This document shows positions 1 through 6,120 of a DNA stretch of 6,583 nucleotides, one piece after another (position 1 is the stretch's first letter; each line of letters begins with the position of its first letter). The translations under genes and the position numbers were made by a program. The notes under the pieces are model-generated. The model did not search any database and was not told the DNA's origin. It was given only the letters and a program-made list of their open reading frames with translations. Source of the DNA: an uncultured Oscillospiraceae bacterium (GTDB lineage: Bacteria; Bacillota; Clostridia; Oscillospirales; Oscillospiraceae); contig CAJTUD010000102.1 in assembly GCA_910579725.1 (NCBI GenBank), positions 1 to 6,583 of the forward strand, in the 5' to 3' direction.

Positions 1-4
1 TTGT

Positions 5-40
5 GGCCTGTCTGGTTATGAAGCCAGACAGGCCTTTTTT
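5..40 (+). terminator. Rho-independent terminator of an upstream gene
   Basis: A perfect 11-bp stem (GGCCTGTCTGG at 5-15 with CCAGACAGGCC at 24-34) and an 8-base loop are followed directly by six T's at 35-40. This is a textbook intrinsic terminator reading rightward. It must serve a plus-strand gene that lies to the left of the window, because no plus-strand gene precedes it here. Confidence 0.9.
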
Positions 41-50
41 CGACAGGCTG

Positions 51-80
51 AGCCGCCCGGTATAAAAACCGGGCGGCTTT
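51..80. terminator. Second GC-rich hairpin, likely tandem or shared terminator
   Basis: A perfect 10-bp stem (AGCCGCCCGG at 51-60 with CCGGGCGGCT at 69-78) encloses an A/T-rich loop. The T tail on the plus strand is only three bases, and no T tract follows on the minus strand. It may be a back-up terminator for the upstream plus-strand gene or mark the 3' end of the mocA transcript, which approaches from the other side; the sequence does not decide between these. Confidence 0.55.
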
Positions 81-149
81 GATGCGGATCCTGTTGGGAA
101 ACGGGCACTGCCGGAAAATATGCTGCGACGCAGTGCTGGGAACAGCCTG

Positions 150-740
150 TCATACCAGCCTGCACCGCTCCTCCATAGCCCGGAGGGCCTGCCGGGTGTC
201 GACGTCTTCCAGCTCCCGGGCGGGCGCTTCAAACAGCAGCAACTCTTCCCTGTGCCGCCGGATAACGGAGCTGCCGCCTCTGTCCTCCTTCAGCGCCAGA
301 AGCTCCGGGAAGTACGCCGCCGGAAAGATGCAGGGATTCCCTCTCACACCATTGTGACCCAGCCCTACCAGCTTGTCCGGGTGGTTACGGAAAAAAGCCA
401 CCTCCGCCGCCACCGTCTCCCGCCTGAGCATGGGCTGATCAGACACCTGGAACAGCGCAGCGCCGCAGGGCCCTAACGCCTCCAGCCCCAGCCGGATGGT
501 GTGGCTGATGCCCCAGTCCGGATGAGGATTTCGGACCGGGAAGAAACTGAACCGCCTTGCCAGCTCTTCCACCTCGGGGTACTGGGTAACTACCGCCACT
601 GTGGAAAACGCCTCCGCCGGCACCGCCTCCAGCGCCCGGAGGATCAGCGGTTTTCCGTCGAAAACCGCCGCCAGCTTGTTATCACCGAATCGCCGGGCAT
701 CCCCGGCGGCCATTACCACACAGCCAATCTGCACCGCCAT
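150..740 (-). CDS. mocA: Molybdenum cofactor cytidylyltransferase (MocA-type)
   Basis: This 196-residue protein belongs to the MobA/MocA nucleotidyltransferase family. MocA transfers CMP from CTP to molybdopterin-Mo, giving the cytidine-dinucleotide cofactor used by bacterial xanthine dehydrogenase-family enzymes; it acts in the cytoplasm. The N-terminal nucleotide-binding loop reads MAAGDARRFGDNKL (residues 10-23, Lys22 conserved). The AAG form, rather than the LAGG of MobA, favours CTP over GTP. Further family signatures are N-P-x-x-D-W-G near 71-77, the metal-binding VSDQP at 99-103, a G-V-R-G-N-P segment near 130, and D-V-D-T near the C-terminus. Length matches the family (about 190-200). 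The ATG at 740 is chosen because GGAAGGAG (746-753) sits 5 bases upstream. The gene is divergent from xdhABC, whose product would need exactly this cofactor. A GTP-using MobA is less likely. Confidence 0.88.
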   Translation of the reverse strand: MAVQIGCVVMAAGDARRFGDNKLAAVFDGKPLILRALEAVPAEAFSTVAVVTQYPEVEELARRFSFFPVRNPHPDWGISHTIRLGLEALGPCGAALFQVSDQPMLRRETVAAEVAFFRNHPDKLVGLGHNGVRGNPCIFPAAYFPELLALKEDRGGSSVIRRHREELLLFEAPARELEDVDTRQALRAMEERCRLV

Positions 741-759
741 CTCAGCTCCTTCCGGAAAT

Positions 760-789
760 AGTATACCCGATCCATCCTCTGTCAGTCAA
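760..789 (-). promoter_or_regulatory. Candidate promoter of mocA
   Basis: Reading leftward, TTGACT (784-789) and TATACT (760-765) are each one base from the sigma-A consensus and are separated by 18 bases. Transcription would start near 753, leaving a very short leader that nearly coincides with the ribosome binding site at 746-753. That short leader is the main reason for caution. Confidence 0.5.
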
Positions 790-794
790 CCATA

Positions 795-820
795 TCGTTA
801 TATAATATTTAGGATAACGA
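795..820. promoter_or_regulatory. Inverted repeat in the divergent promoter region, candidate operator
   Basis: TCGTTAT (795-801) and ATAACGA (814-820) are perfect 7-base inverted arms around a 12-base A/T-rich spacer. The site lies between the mocA -35 (784-789) and the xdhA -35 (837-842), where an activator or repressor of both genes could bind. No regulator gene is visible in the window. Chance in an A/T-rich stretch remains possible. Confidence 0.35.
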
Positions 821-836
821 CTGCCGATATTTGTCC

Positions 837-865
837 TATACAGCAGGCTGGGACTGTGATATAAT
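837..865 (+). promoter_or_regulatory. Candidate promoter of the xdhABC operon
   Basis: TATACA (837-842, four of six consensus bases) lies 17 bases before a perfect TATAAT (860-865). The -10 is also preceded by TG in the extended position (TGATATAAT, 857-865), which would compensate for the imperfect -35. Transcription would start near 872, giving an A/T-rich leader of about 78 bases before the xdhA start. Confidence 0.65.
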
Positions 866-949
866 AATAAAAATCTCTTGGATTTTGCGAAAATTTTGTT
901 TTTCTAACCGAAATTTTTCCAGACCGAACAGACAGGAGGATGATGCCGT

Positions 950-3238
950 ATGAGCAAAACCGTAGGTCAGAGCATGCTCCGTGTGGACGCCTTTGACAAG
1001 GCCGCCGGCCGGGCGAAATACACCGACGATCTCTGCGACCGTTCCGCTCTGGTCACGCGGATTATCCACTCCACCATTGCCCACGGCATGGTGAAACGGG
1101 TGGACACCGCCCAGGCGGAGCAGGTTCCCGGCGTGGTGAAGATTTTCACCTGCTTTGATGTGCCGGATCTTCCCTTTCCCACCGCAGGGCACCCCTGGTC
1201 CACCGATCCCCATCATCAGGACGTAGCCGACCGGCTGCTGCTCAACCGTCATGTCCGGTATTACGGCGACGAGGTGGCCGTGGTAGTTGCCGAGGACGAG
1301 GTGTCGGCCGCCCAGGCGGCCAGACTGGTACAGGTGGAATACGACGAATATCCCTTTGTCCTGGATGTACAGCAGGCCATGGCGCCGGACGCGCCCCAGA
1401 TTCATACGGAATACCCCGGCAATATTCTGGCTCACACCCAGATTCGCACCGGCGACTACGAATCCGCCTGCAAAGAGCCGGGCCTGATCAAGGTGGAAGG
1501 CTGGTACGACACTCCCACCGTTCAGCACTGCCACATTGAAAACCATGTCTGCTCCGCTTATATGGAGGGCGGCCGAATCACCGTCACCTCCTCCACGCAG
1601 ATTCCTCATATTGTCCGCCGGGTATGCGGACAGGCTCTTGGCATCCCCTGGGGCAAGGTGCGGATCATCAAGCCTTATATCGGCGGCGGCTTCGGCAACA
1701 AGCAGGATGCTCTCTACGAGCCTCTGTGTGCCTGGCTGACTACCCGGTTGGGAGGCCGTCTGGTGAAGGTGGACTGTTCCAGAGAAGAGACCTTTGTTTC
1801 CAACCGGGTCCGCCACGCTATCCGAACTCACATCATCTCCTGGGTCCGCCCCGACGGCAGCTTTGCCGCCCGGAAAATTGAATGCTTTTCCAACCAGGGA
1901 GGCTACGCCTCCCACGGCCACGGCATCGTGGCTAAAGGCATGGGCGCCTTCCCACAAATTTATCCCTGTCCCAATGTGGAGGGAGACGCGTACACGGTTT
2001 TCACCAACCGGCCCTCCGCCGGAGCCATGAGAGGCTACGGTATCCCTCAGGCCATGTGGGCAGGGGAGAGCCACATTGACGATGTGGCCCGCGCTCTGGG
2101 ACGGGAACCTTCGGAGTACCGCCGCCAGATTGTCATGCCCCAGGGCTATGTGGACCCCTTCAGCAAAAATGAGAACTACTACGACACCTTCCGCCAGGTC
2201 ATGGACAAGGGCATGGCCGCCATCGGCTATGAGAAAAAGCGGAAGGAGTATGAAAACCAGACCGGTCCGGTGCGCCGGGGCGTAGGTATGGCTCTGTTCT
2301 GGTATAACACCGCCGTGTGGCCCATCTCCCTGGAGTCCTCCTCCTGCCGGATGGTGCTCAACCAGGACGGCTCCGTCCAGGTCCAGACCGGCGAGACGGA
2401 GATCGGACAGGGCTGCGATACCGCTTTCGCCCAGATGGCGGCGGATGCCATCGGCATCCCCTTCGGGGATGTGCATATCGTTTCCACTCAAGACACTGAC
2501 GTCACGCCCTTCGGCACCGGCGCTTATGCCTCCCGGCAGACCTATATCGGCGGCTTCGCCCTGCGGCAGACGGCACAGCTTCTCCGGGACCGGATTCTCA
2601 CCTATGCCGTGGAGCTGACCCGGCAGATGAAAGAGAATCTGGATTTGATTAACGGCAGGATTGTCCGGATTACCGACGGCCGGGAGCTGATGACCCTTGG
2701 TGAACTGGCCACGGAGGCCCTTTACAGTCTGACCCACAGCCAGCATATCACCGCCGAGAGTACATATCAGATCAAAAACAACGCCTACTCCTTCGGCTGC
2801 ACCTTTGCGGAGGTGGAGGTGGACATCCCAATGTGCAAGGTAAAGCTTCTGAACATTGTCAATGTCCACGACTGTGGGAAGCTGATCAATCCCGCCTTGG
2901 CAGAAGCCCAGGTCCACGGCGGCATGTCCATGGGCATCGGGTATGGACTTTCCGAGCAGCTGCTCTTCGACGAGAGGACAGGGAAGCCCCTCAACAACAA
3001 TCTGCTGGACTACAAGCTCTCCACCTTCATGGACCATCCCCATCTCCAGGCCCTGTTCGTGGAGAACCCGGAGCCCACCAGCCCCTATGGCACCAAGGCT
3101 CTGGGGGAGCCCCCCGCCTGCTCCCCTGCCCCGGCCATCCGCAACGCGGTCTTGCAGGCCACCGGCGTAGCTGTCAATAACGCGCCCATGACGCCCCATG
3201 TGCTCTTTGCCCGGTTCAAAGCAGAGGGGCTGCTATAG
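950..3238 (+). CDS. xdhA: Xanthine dehydrogenase-family molybdopterin-binding subunit (XdhA-like)
   Basis: This 762-residue protein is the catalytic molybdenum subunit of a purine-hydroxylase-type enzyme. It hydroxylates an aromatic heterocycle at the Mo centre and passes electrons to the Fe-S and FAD subunits. The N-terminal aldehyde oxidase/XDH hammerhead domain occupies roughly residues 14-125, followed by the two-part molybdopterin domain. Cofactor and active-site positions can be read by comparison with bovine XDH: Gln217 in STQIPH, Phe248 in GGGFGNKQD (245-253), Arg361 in AMRGYG, a G-x-T-E-I-G-Q-G loop near 480-487, and the catalytic base Glu720 in KALGEPP. The motifs and gene order resemble E. 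coli XdhA (about 752 residues, recalled). There is no signal peptide, so it is cytoplasmic. The ATG at 950 is preceded by AGGAGG (934-939) at a slightly long 10-base spacing; the nearer ATGs are out of frame. The Glu and Arg that hold xanthine in the bovine enzyme are Gln252 and Lys329 here, so the true substrate is uncertain. Confidence 0.93.
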   Translation: MSKTVGQSMLRVDAFDKAAGRAKYTDDLCDRSALVTRIIHSTIAHGMVKRVDTAQAEQVPGVVKIFTCFDVPDLPFPTAGHPWSTDPHHQDVADRLLLNRHVRYYGDEVAVVVAEDEVSAAQAARLVQVEYDEYPFVLDVQQAMAPDAPQIHTEYPGNILAHTQIRTGDYESACKEPGLIKVEGWYDTPTVQHCHIENHVCSAYMEGGRITVTSSTQIPHIVRRVCGQALGIPWGKVRIIKPYIGGGFGNKQDALYEPLCAWLTTRLGGRLVKVDCSREETFVSNRVRHAIRTHIISWVRPDGSFAARKIECFSNQGGYASHGHGIVAKGMGAFPQIYPCPNVEGDAYTVFTNRPSAGAMRGYGIPQAMWAGESHIDDVARALGREPSEYRRQIVMPQGYVDPFSKNENYYDTFRQVMDKGMAAIGYEKKRKEYENQTGPVRRGVGMALFWYNTAVWPISLESSSCRMVLNQDGSVQVQTGETEIGQGCDTAFAQMAADAIGIPFGDVHIVSTQDTDVTPFGTGAYASRQTYIGGFALRQTAQLLRDRILTYAVELTRQMKENLDLINGRIVRITDGRELMTLGELATEALYSLTHSQHITAESTYQIKNNAYSFGCTFAEVEVDIPMCKVKLLNIVNVHDCGKLINPALAEAQVHGGMSMGIGYGLSEQLLFDERTGKPLNNNLLDYKLSTFMDHPHLQALFVENPEPTSPYGTKALGEPPACSPAPAIRNAVLQATGVAVNNAPMTPHVLFARFKAEGLL

Positions 3239-3379
3239 ATGGAAAACACGGGGAAACCGGGACTCAGGCGCTGGGCGGTCGGGACAGCGCTGGCCGGAGG
3301 CAGAAATGTCATCTGCCTGACCTGGGATTCCCTACGGATTTCCTACTCATCCTTTCGCAGTTTTAATGATTTCATTTGA
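3239..3379 (+). CDS. Possible 46-residue ORF abutting xdhA
   Basis: An ATG follows the xdhA stop codon with no gap (TAGATG), opening a 46-codon frame that ends at TGA 3377-3379. A purine-rich GAGGGG about ten bases upstream, inside the end of xdhA, could act as a weak ribosome binding site. The product is basic, with no recognisable domain, transmembrane segment or signal. The frame also covers inverted repeats, so it may be an accidental reading of a structured spacer. I do not recognise it. Confidence 0.2.
   Translation: MENTGKPGLRRWAVGTALAGGRNVICLTWDSLRISYSSFRSFNDFI
3268..3318. repeat. Two hairpins in the xdhA-xdhB spacer
   Basis: GCGCTG (3268-3273) pairs with CAGCGC (3285-3290), and AGGCAGA (3298-3304) pairs perfectly with TCTGCCT (3312-3318). 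Neither is followed by a T tract, so they are not intrinsic terminators. They could stabilise or process the operon transcript downstream of xdhA. Confidence 0.35.
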
Positions 3380-3392
3380 GGGATTGTTCCTG

Positions 3393-3418
3393 GTCCGGAT
3401 AAGGCCGGACGCGTCCGG
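3393..3418. repeat. Overlapping alternative hairpins with a 14-bp palindrome upstream of xdhB
   Basis: GTCCGG (3393-3398) can pair with CCGGAC (3405-3410). The same CCGGAC is also the left half of a perfect 14-bp palindrome CCGGACGCGTCCGG (3405-3418), so the middle arm has two mutually exclusive partners. The structure ends 32 bases before the xdhB ribosome binding site. It could be a protein-binding palindrome on DNA or an RNA switch or processing site; the sequence alone cannot tell. Confidence 0.45.
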
Positions 3419-3464
3419 TGTCGTGTATGCGGCCGATCCACTCATTTACTAGGAGGAATGTTCC

Positions 3465-4349
3465 ATGTATGATTTGAAAGCGCTTTACGAGGCCCAGAGC
3501 GTCCAGGACGCGGTGCGCCTGCGCTTAGAGCACCCCCAAGCCCAGATTCTCGCCGGCGGCACCGACGTGCTGGTCCAGATGCGAGAGGGCAAGCGGGCCG
3601 GGAAGGAGCTTATCTCCATCTACGGTATTGACGCGCTCCGGGGTGTGGCCCTGGAGGAAGACGGGACCATTCGTATTGGGTCGCTGACCAGCTTCAGCCA
3701 TATCACCAAGGACCCAATTATTCAAAAATACATCAACGTTCTGGGGGAGGCTGTGGACATGGTGGGCGGCCCTCAGATCCGCAACGCCGGGACCATCGGC
3801 GGCAACACCTGCAACGGCGTCACCTCCGCCGACTCTGCATCCACCCTCTTTGCTTGGGATGCGGTTGTTGAACTGACCGGCGGGAACGGCGTGCGGAAGC
3901 TTCCGATTCAGGATTTCTATATCTCCGCTGGGAAAGTGGACATCCGTCCTGACGAGATTCAGACCGCCGTCCTGATTCCAAAGGCGAGTTATGAAAGCTG
4001 TTTCGGACACTATATTAAATACGCCATGCGCAATGCCATGGACATCGCCACCACCGGCTGCTCCGTGAACGTGGTTCTCAGCGAAGACAAAAAATCCATT
4101 GTCCGGGCGCGGATCGCCTATGGCGTGGCAGGCCCCATCCCCCTGCGGTGCTCCCACGCGGAAGCAGCCGCCCAGGGCAGATCCCTGACAGAGGAGACGG
4201 CGGAGGCTTTCTCCTCCGCTGTACTGGAGGACATCCATCCCCGGGACAGCTGGCGGGCCAGTAAGGCGTTCCGGGAACACATTGCCGTGGAGCTGGCAAA
4301 GCGGGGACTGAAGGAATCCATCCGATTGGCGGGAGGTGAACTGGCGTGA
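3465..4349 (+). CDS. xdhB: Xanthine dehydrogenase FAD-binding subunit (XdhB-like)
   Basis: This 294-residue protein is the FAD subunit that receives electrons from the [2Fe-2S] subunit and passes them to NAD+ or another acceptor. The N-terminal two-thirds is a PCMH-type FAD-binding domain with the flavin loops LAGGTDVL (29-36) and GPQIRNAGTIGGNTCNG (102-118, including Arg106-Asn107 and TIGGN), then SADSAS. The C-terminal third is the CO dehydrogenase flavoprotein-type domain, containing DIHPRDSWRASKAFR. Length and motifs fit E. coli XdhB (about 292 residues, recalled). AGGAGG at 3451-3456 is 8 bases from the ATG, an excellent start. The gene lies 226 bases after xdhA, unusually far for subunits of one enzyme. 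Its stop overlaps the start of xdhC by four bases, implying coupled translation of the two smaller subunits. Confidence 0.93.
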   Translation: MYDLKALYEAQSVQDAVRLRLEHPQAQILAGGTDVLVQMREGKRAGKELISIYGIDALRGVALEEDGTIRIGSLTSFSHITKDPIIQKYINVLGEAVDMVGGPQIRNAGTIGGNTCNGVTSADSASTLFAWDAVVELTGGNGVRKLPIQDFYISAGKVDIRPDEIQTAVLIPKASYESCFGHYIKYAMRNAMDIATTGCSVNVVLSEDKKSIVRARIAYGVAGPIPLRCSHAEAAAQGRSLTEETAEAFSSAVLEDIHPRDSWRASKAFREHIAVELAKRGLKESIRLAGGELA

Positions 4350-4834
4350 GCAATCAGTACAAGTTGATCCGCTGCACCATCAACGGCAAAACCGTGGAGC
4401 GGATGGTGGATGTACGCGCGTCTCTGACGGACATGCTGCGCAACGACTTTCGGCTTACCAGTGTGAAAAAGGGCTGCGAGGTGGGCGAATGCGGGGCGTG
4501 CAATGTTCTTATCAACGGGGAATGCTTCAACTCCTGCCTGTATCTGGCAGCTTGGGCAGACGGAAAAAACATCCGCACCGCGGAGGACCTCATGGCTCCC
4601 GACGGAGAGCTGGCGGATATCCAGCAGGCATTTATCGACGAGGCCGCTATCCAATGCGGATTCTGTACGCCGGGCTTTCTCATGACCGCCGTGGAGATTC
4701 TGGAAAGCGGGAAGGAGTATACAGACGAGGAGCTGCGCAAGCTTCTCTCCGGCCATCTGTGCCGCTGCACAGGATATGAGAACATTCTGCGGGCGGTAAA
4801 GAAAACCATGCTGCGGCGGCTGGGGAAAGTCTAG
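4346..4834 (+). CDS. xdhC: Xanthine dehydrogenase [2Fe-2S] subunit (XdhC-like)
   Basis: This 162-residue iron-sulphur subunit carries both clusters of the XDH electron chain. The N-terminal plant-ferredoxin-type domain has Cys44, Cys49, Cys52 and Cys64 (GCEVGECGAC, then C after 11 residues). The C-terminal helical domain has the second cluster at Cys104, Cys107, Cys139 and Cys141 (QCGFCTPG and LCRCTGY). All eight ligands are present. The start is a GTG overlapping the xdhB stop (GTGA); GGGAGGTG at 4331-4338 is a good ribosome binding site at 7 bases. The symbol follows E. coli xdhC, the Fe-S subunit, and should not be confused with the XdhC/CoxI maturation chaperone, which is not seen here. 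Confidence 0.94.
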   Translation: MSNQYKLIRCTINGKTVERMVDVRASLTDMLRNDFRLTSVKKGCEVGECGACNVLINGECFNSCLYLAAWADGKNIRTAEDLMAPDGELADIQQAFIDEAAIQCGFCTPGFLMTAVEILESGKEYTDEELRKLLSGHLCRCTGYENILRAVKKTMLRRLGKV

Positions 4835-5013
4835 AACAGGTCAATGGACAAAAGTATCCCTATGCAGGAAAATAGACGCGGCGCATCTGAGGCGATTGTT
4901 CCGGCAAGGAGTATTGACGCGCTGTACGCACCCTTGCGTTGCCTATGAAGCCTTCAGCGGAAACCGCTTCGGCTAAGACTCTGCCGCCGGTTGAAAAATG
5001 CCATCAAAAGAAT

Positions 5014-5066
5014 GCAGCAGGGGGAGAGATTCCTGACAGGAGTCTTCCTCTGCTGCTTTGCTTTTT
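5014..5066. terminator. Strong hairpin terminator between convergent xdhC and the CYTH gene
   Basis: A 14-bp stem (5014-5027 with 5043-5056, including two G-T wobbles) is capped by an inner TCCT/AGGA hairpin. On the plus strand it is followed by TTTGCTTTTT (5057-5066), a good terminator for the xdh operon. On the minus strand the tail is ATTCTTTTG, a weaker but plausible terminator for the CYTH gene that ends at 5072. I see no gene in the 179 bases between xdhC and this hairpin. Confidence 0.85.
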
Positions 5067-5071
5067 ATACT

Positions 5072-5644
5072 TCAGGTTCCTTGCTGGCCGGCTTTCTCCG
5101 CCAGAAGCTCCAGATAGGACCGGCGGGATAGCCGGTCCCGGGGTATTTCCAGCCTGTCCAGCAGGGCCAACAGCCGGTTCACAGCCGCTTCCCGGCAGTC
5201 TTCCGTCTGGACCAGGATTTCCAGCTCCAGAAAATTGCCCAGTCCGTTCACCTCGTCCAGACACAGAGAGACATCCGCCAAACGGTACGTCCGGCGGATT
5301 TTCTCTACCACCGCAAACGTTTGATAGCCCAAGGCTTCCAGAAGCTTTTCTGCTGTTTCGCCGTCAGATACCGCCGTCTCATATTCCATTCTGGCATTGG
5401 ATACCTGATCCAGCTTGGGTCCCTTGTAAGTCAGCAGGTTCTCCCGGGGACCGTCGGGCAGGTTCCAGACGCTGCGCAGGCGCAGTGCTTCATCCGTACG
5501 TCGGAAGTCCCGGCTGCTTCCATTGAAATATATATCCCGTTCCCGGACCTTTCCCGCCGGTACAAAGCCTTGGGTCAATGCGCGGTTCAGCAGCGCTTCT
5601 ACCGGCATGCCATGCAGGGACGCCTTCAGTTCCGCTTCCAGCAT
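5072..5644 (-). CDS. CYTH-domain protein, class IV adenylate cyclase (CyaB-like) or triphosphatase
   Basis: This 190-residue protein spans a single CYTH (triphosphate tunnel) fold. Members bind a triphosphate substrate with divalent metals inside a beta barrel and either make cAMP from ATP or hydrolyse thiamine triphosphate or inorganic triphosphate. The signature E-x-E-x-K is at the N-terminus (Glu3, Glu5, Lys7). Other tunnel residues are Arg55 and Arg57 (ALRLR), Lys74 (YKGPK), Glu87 and Glu89 (RMEYE), Lys115 and Arg117 (EKIRR), Asp130-Glu131, and Glu140 and Glu142 (GNFLELE). The L-G-N-F-L-E-L-E stretch and SYLELL near the end are typical of the CyaB branch, but activity cannot be assigned from sequence. 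The ATG at 5644 is chosen because AAAGGAGG (5651-5658) sits 6 bases upstream and the E-x-E-x-K motif then begins at residue 3; a longer frame to 5767 adds residues unlike the family. It is convergent with xdhABC. Confidence 0.85.
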   Translation of the reverse strand: MLEAELKASLHGMPVEALLNRALTQGFVPAGKVRERDIYFNGSSRDFRRTDEALRLRSVWNLPDGPRENLLTYKGPKLDQVSNARMEYETAVSDGETAEKLLEALGYQTFAVVEKIRRTYRLADVSLCLDEVNGLGNFLELEILVQTEDCREAAVNRLLALLDRLEIPRDRLSRRSYLELLAEKAGQQGT

Positions 5645-5732
5645 TTTTATCCTCCTTTGACGGCACCAAGTGCTGTTTGCACCCAACCAGAGGGCCTTTT
5701 TCCGCCATGTCCTTGCCGCAGAACACCGTTTT

Positions 5733-5834
5733 TCAAGACACGCCTCTTTTCTGGCGTTGGACCGCAAAGATGTTCCGCGTGATTTTCTCCTGATCCTCTT
5801 CGGTTAACTCTAAAAACTGGCATCCATAATACAG
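5733..5834 (-). pseudogene. Start-less coding fragment, 3' end of an unrecognised gene
   Basis: One minus-strand frame runs 33 codons from just after a TAG (5835-5837) to TGA (5733-5735) with no ATG or other convincing start. The peptide begins LYYGCQFLELTEEDQEKI and continues in the same charged, helix-like style to its end. That composition looks like real protein rather than noise, though I cannot name the family. It lies 88 bases upstream of the CYTH start in the same direction, at the point where base composition changes. It may be the C-terminus of a gene interrupted by the neighbouring mobile element, or a decayed gene with a nonsense codon. Confidence 0.4.
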
Positions 5835-5851
5835 CTACTCATAAAACAGTA

Positions 5852-6058
5852 TCAAGTAACAAACTGAAATAGGGTAACTGCCATACAGGGTGCAGAAAAA
5901 GACAAGTAAGAAACAAACCGTTTCTTGCCTGTCTTTTTCATTTTGTTACGCAATAGAACGCCGTTTTTGAAGGCAGACATATAAAACCCTTGCCCCGTCA
6001 TTTCAATGCTCACAAAGCCGCATAAATCAATAACAAAATGCCCTCTACTGCGTAACAA
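5852..6058 (-). CDS. Doubtful 68-residue ORF inside the element
   Basis: The frame is open from 6088 to 5852. It could start at TTG 6058, or internally at an ATG before the TGQGFYMSAF stretch. No good ribosome binding site precedes the TTG. The last third of the frame runs through the hairpin at 5895-5939, which is unusual for a functional gene. I do not recognise the product. The stretch 5645-6195 otherwise contains no convincing complete gene. Confidence 0.2.
   Translation of the reverse strand: MLRSRGHFVIDLCGFVSIEMTGQGFYMSAFKNGVLLRNKMKKTGKKRFVSYLSFSAPCMAVTLFQFVT
5895..5939. terminator. Symmetric hairpin with terminal T tract, likely bidirectional terminator
   Basis: Positions 5895-5914 pair with 5920-5939 over about 20 bp with one mismatch and one wobble, around a 5-base loop. 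The outer stem is A5/T5, so either strand ends in TTTTT. Reading leftward it could end transcription coming from the sigma and helix-turn-helix genes; reading rightward it could protect the element from outside transcription. Confidence 0.7.
5943..6058. repeat. Pair of inverted 15-mers TTGTTACGCARTAGA
   Basis: TTGTTACGCAATAGA (5943-5957, plus strand) recurs as TTGTTACGCAGTAGA on the minus strand at 6044-6058, matching at 14 of 15 bases with 86 bases between. The spacing is too wide for a simple terminator. Paired binding sites for a recombinase or accessory protein near an element edge are a reasonable guess. Confidence 0.5.
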
Positions 6059-6120
6059 TCCCCATAATAAATTGAGGGCGAAAGCAGTCTACTGATTTCG
6101 TCCTCTTGACTACCCACAAG

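Noticed and set aside
778..806. TATAAT at 801-806 as a second plus-strand promoter
   Set aside because: The hexamer at the -35 distance (TCTGTC) is poor, and a better extended -10 promoter lies closer to xdhA at 837-865.
836..3199. A 787-codon minus-strand open frame lying antisense across xdhA
   Set aside because: It is a shadow of a GC-rich gene: the plus-strand product has complete XDH motifs and a ribosome binding site, while the antisense peptide is glycine/histidine-rich low-complexity sequence without any family motif.
3525..4280. A 251-codon minus-strand frame antisense to xdhB
   Set aside because: It is another GC-driven shadow of a gene whose plus-strand product has clear FAD-binding motifs.
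4844..4948. A 34-codon plus-strand frame after xdhC
   Set aside because: It has no proper ribosome binding site and no recognisable sequence, and is about the length expected by chance in this spacer.
4950..4973. Small AGCGG-AAA-CCGCT hairpin after xdhC
   Set aside because: The stem is short and interrupted and has no T tract. The strong terminator of the operon is at 5014-5066.
5645..5767. A 41-codon N-terminal extension of the CYTH gene
   Set aside because: The internal ATG at 5644 has a near-perfect AAAGGAGG at 6 bases, and the E-x-E-x-K motif that normally opens the fold follows at once. The extension is basic and cysteine-rich with no family resemblance.
5321..5782. A 153-codon plus-strand frame opposite the CYTH gene
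   Set aside because: It is antisense to a gene with clear conserved motifs and has no ribosome binding site or domain of its own.
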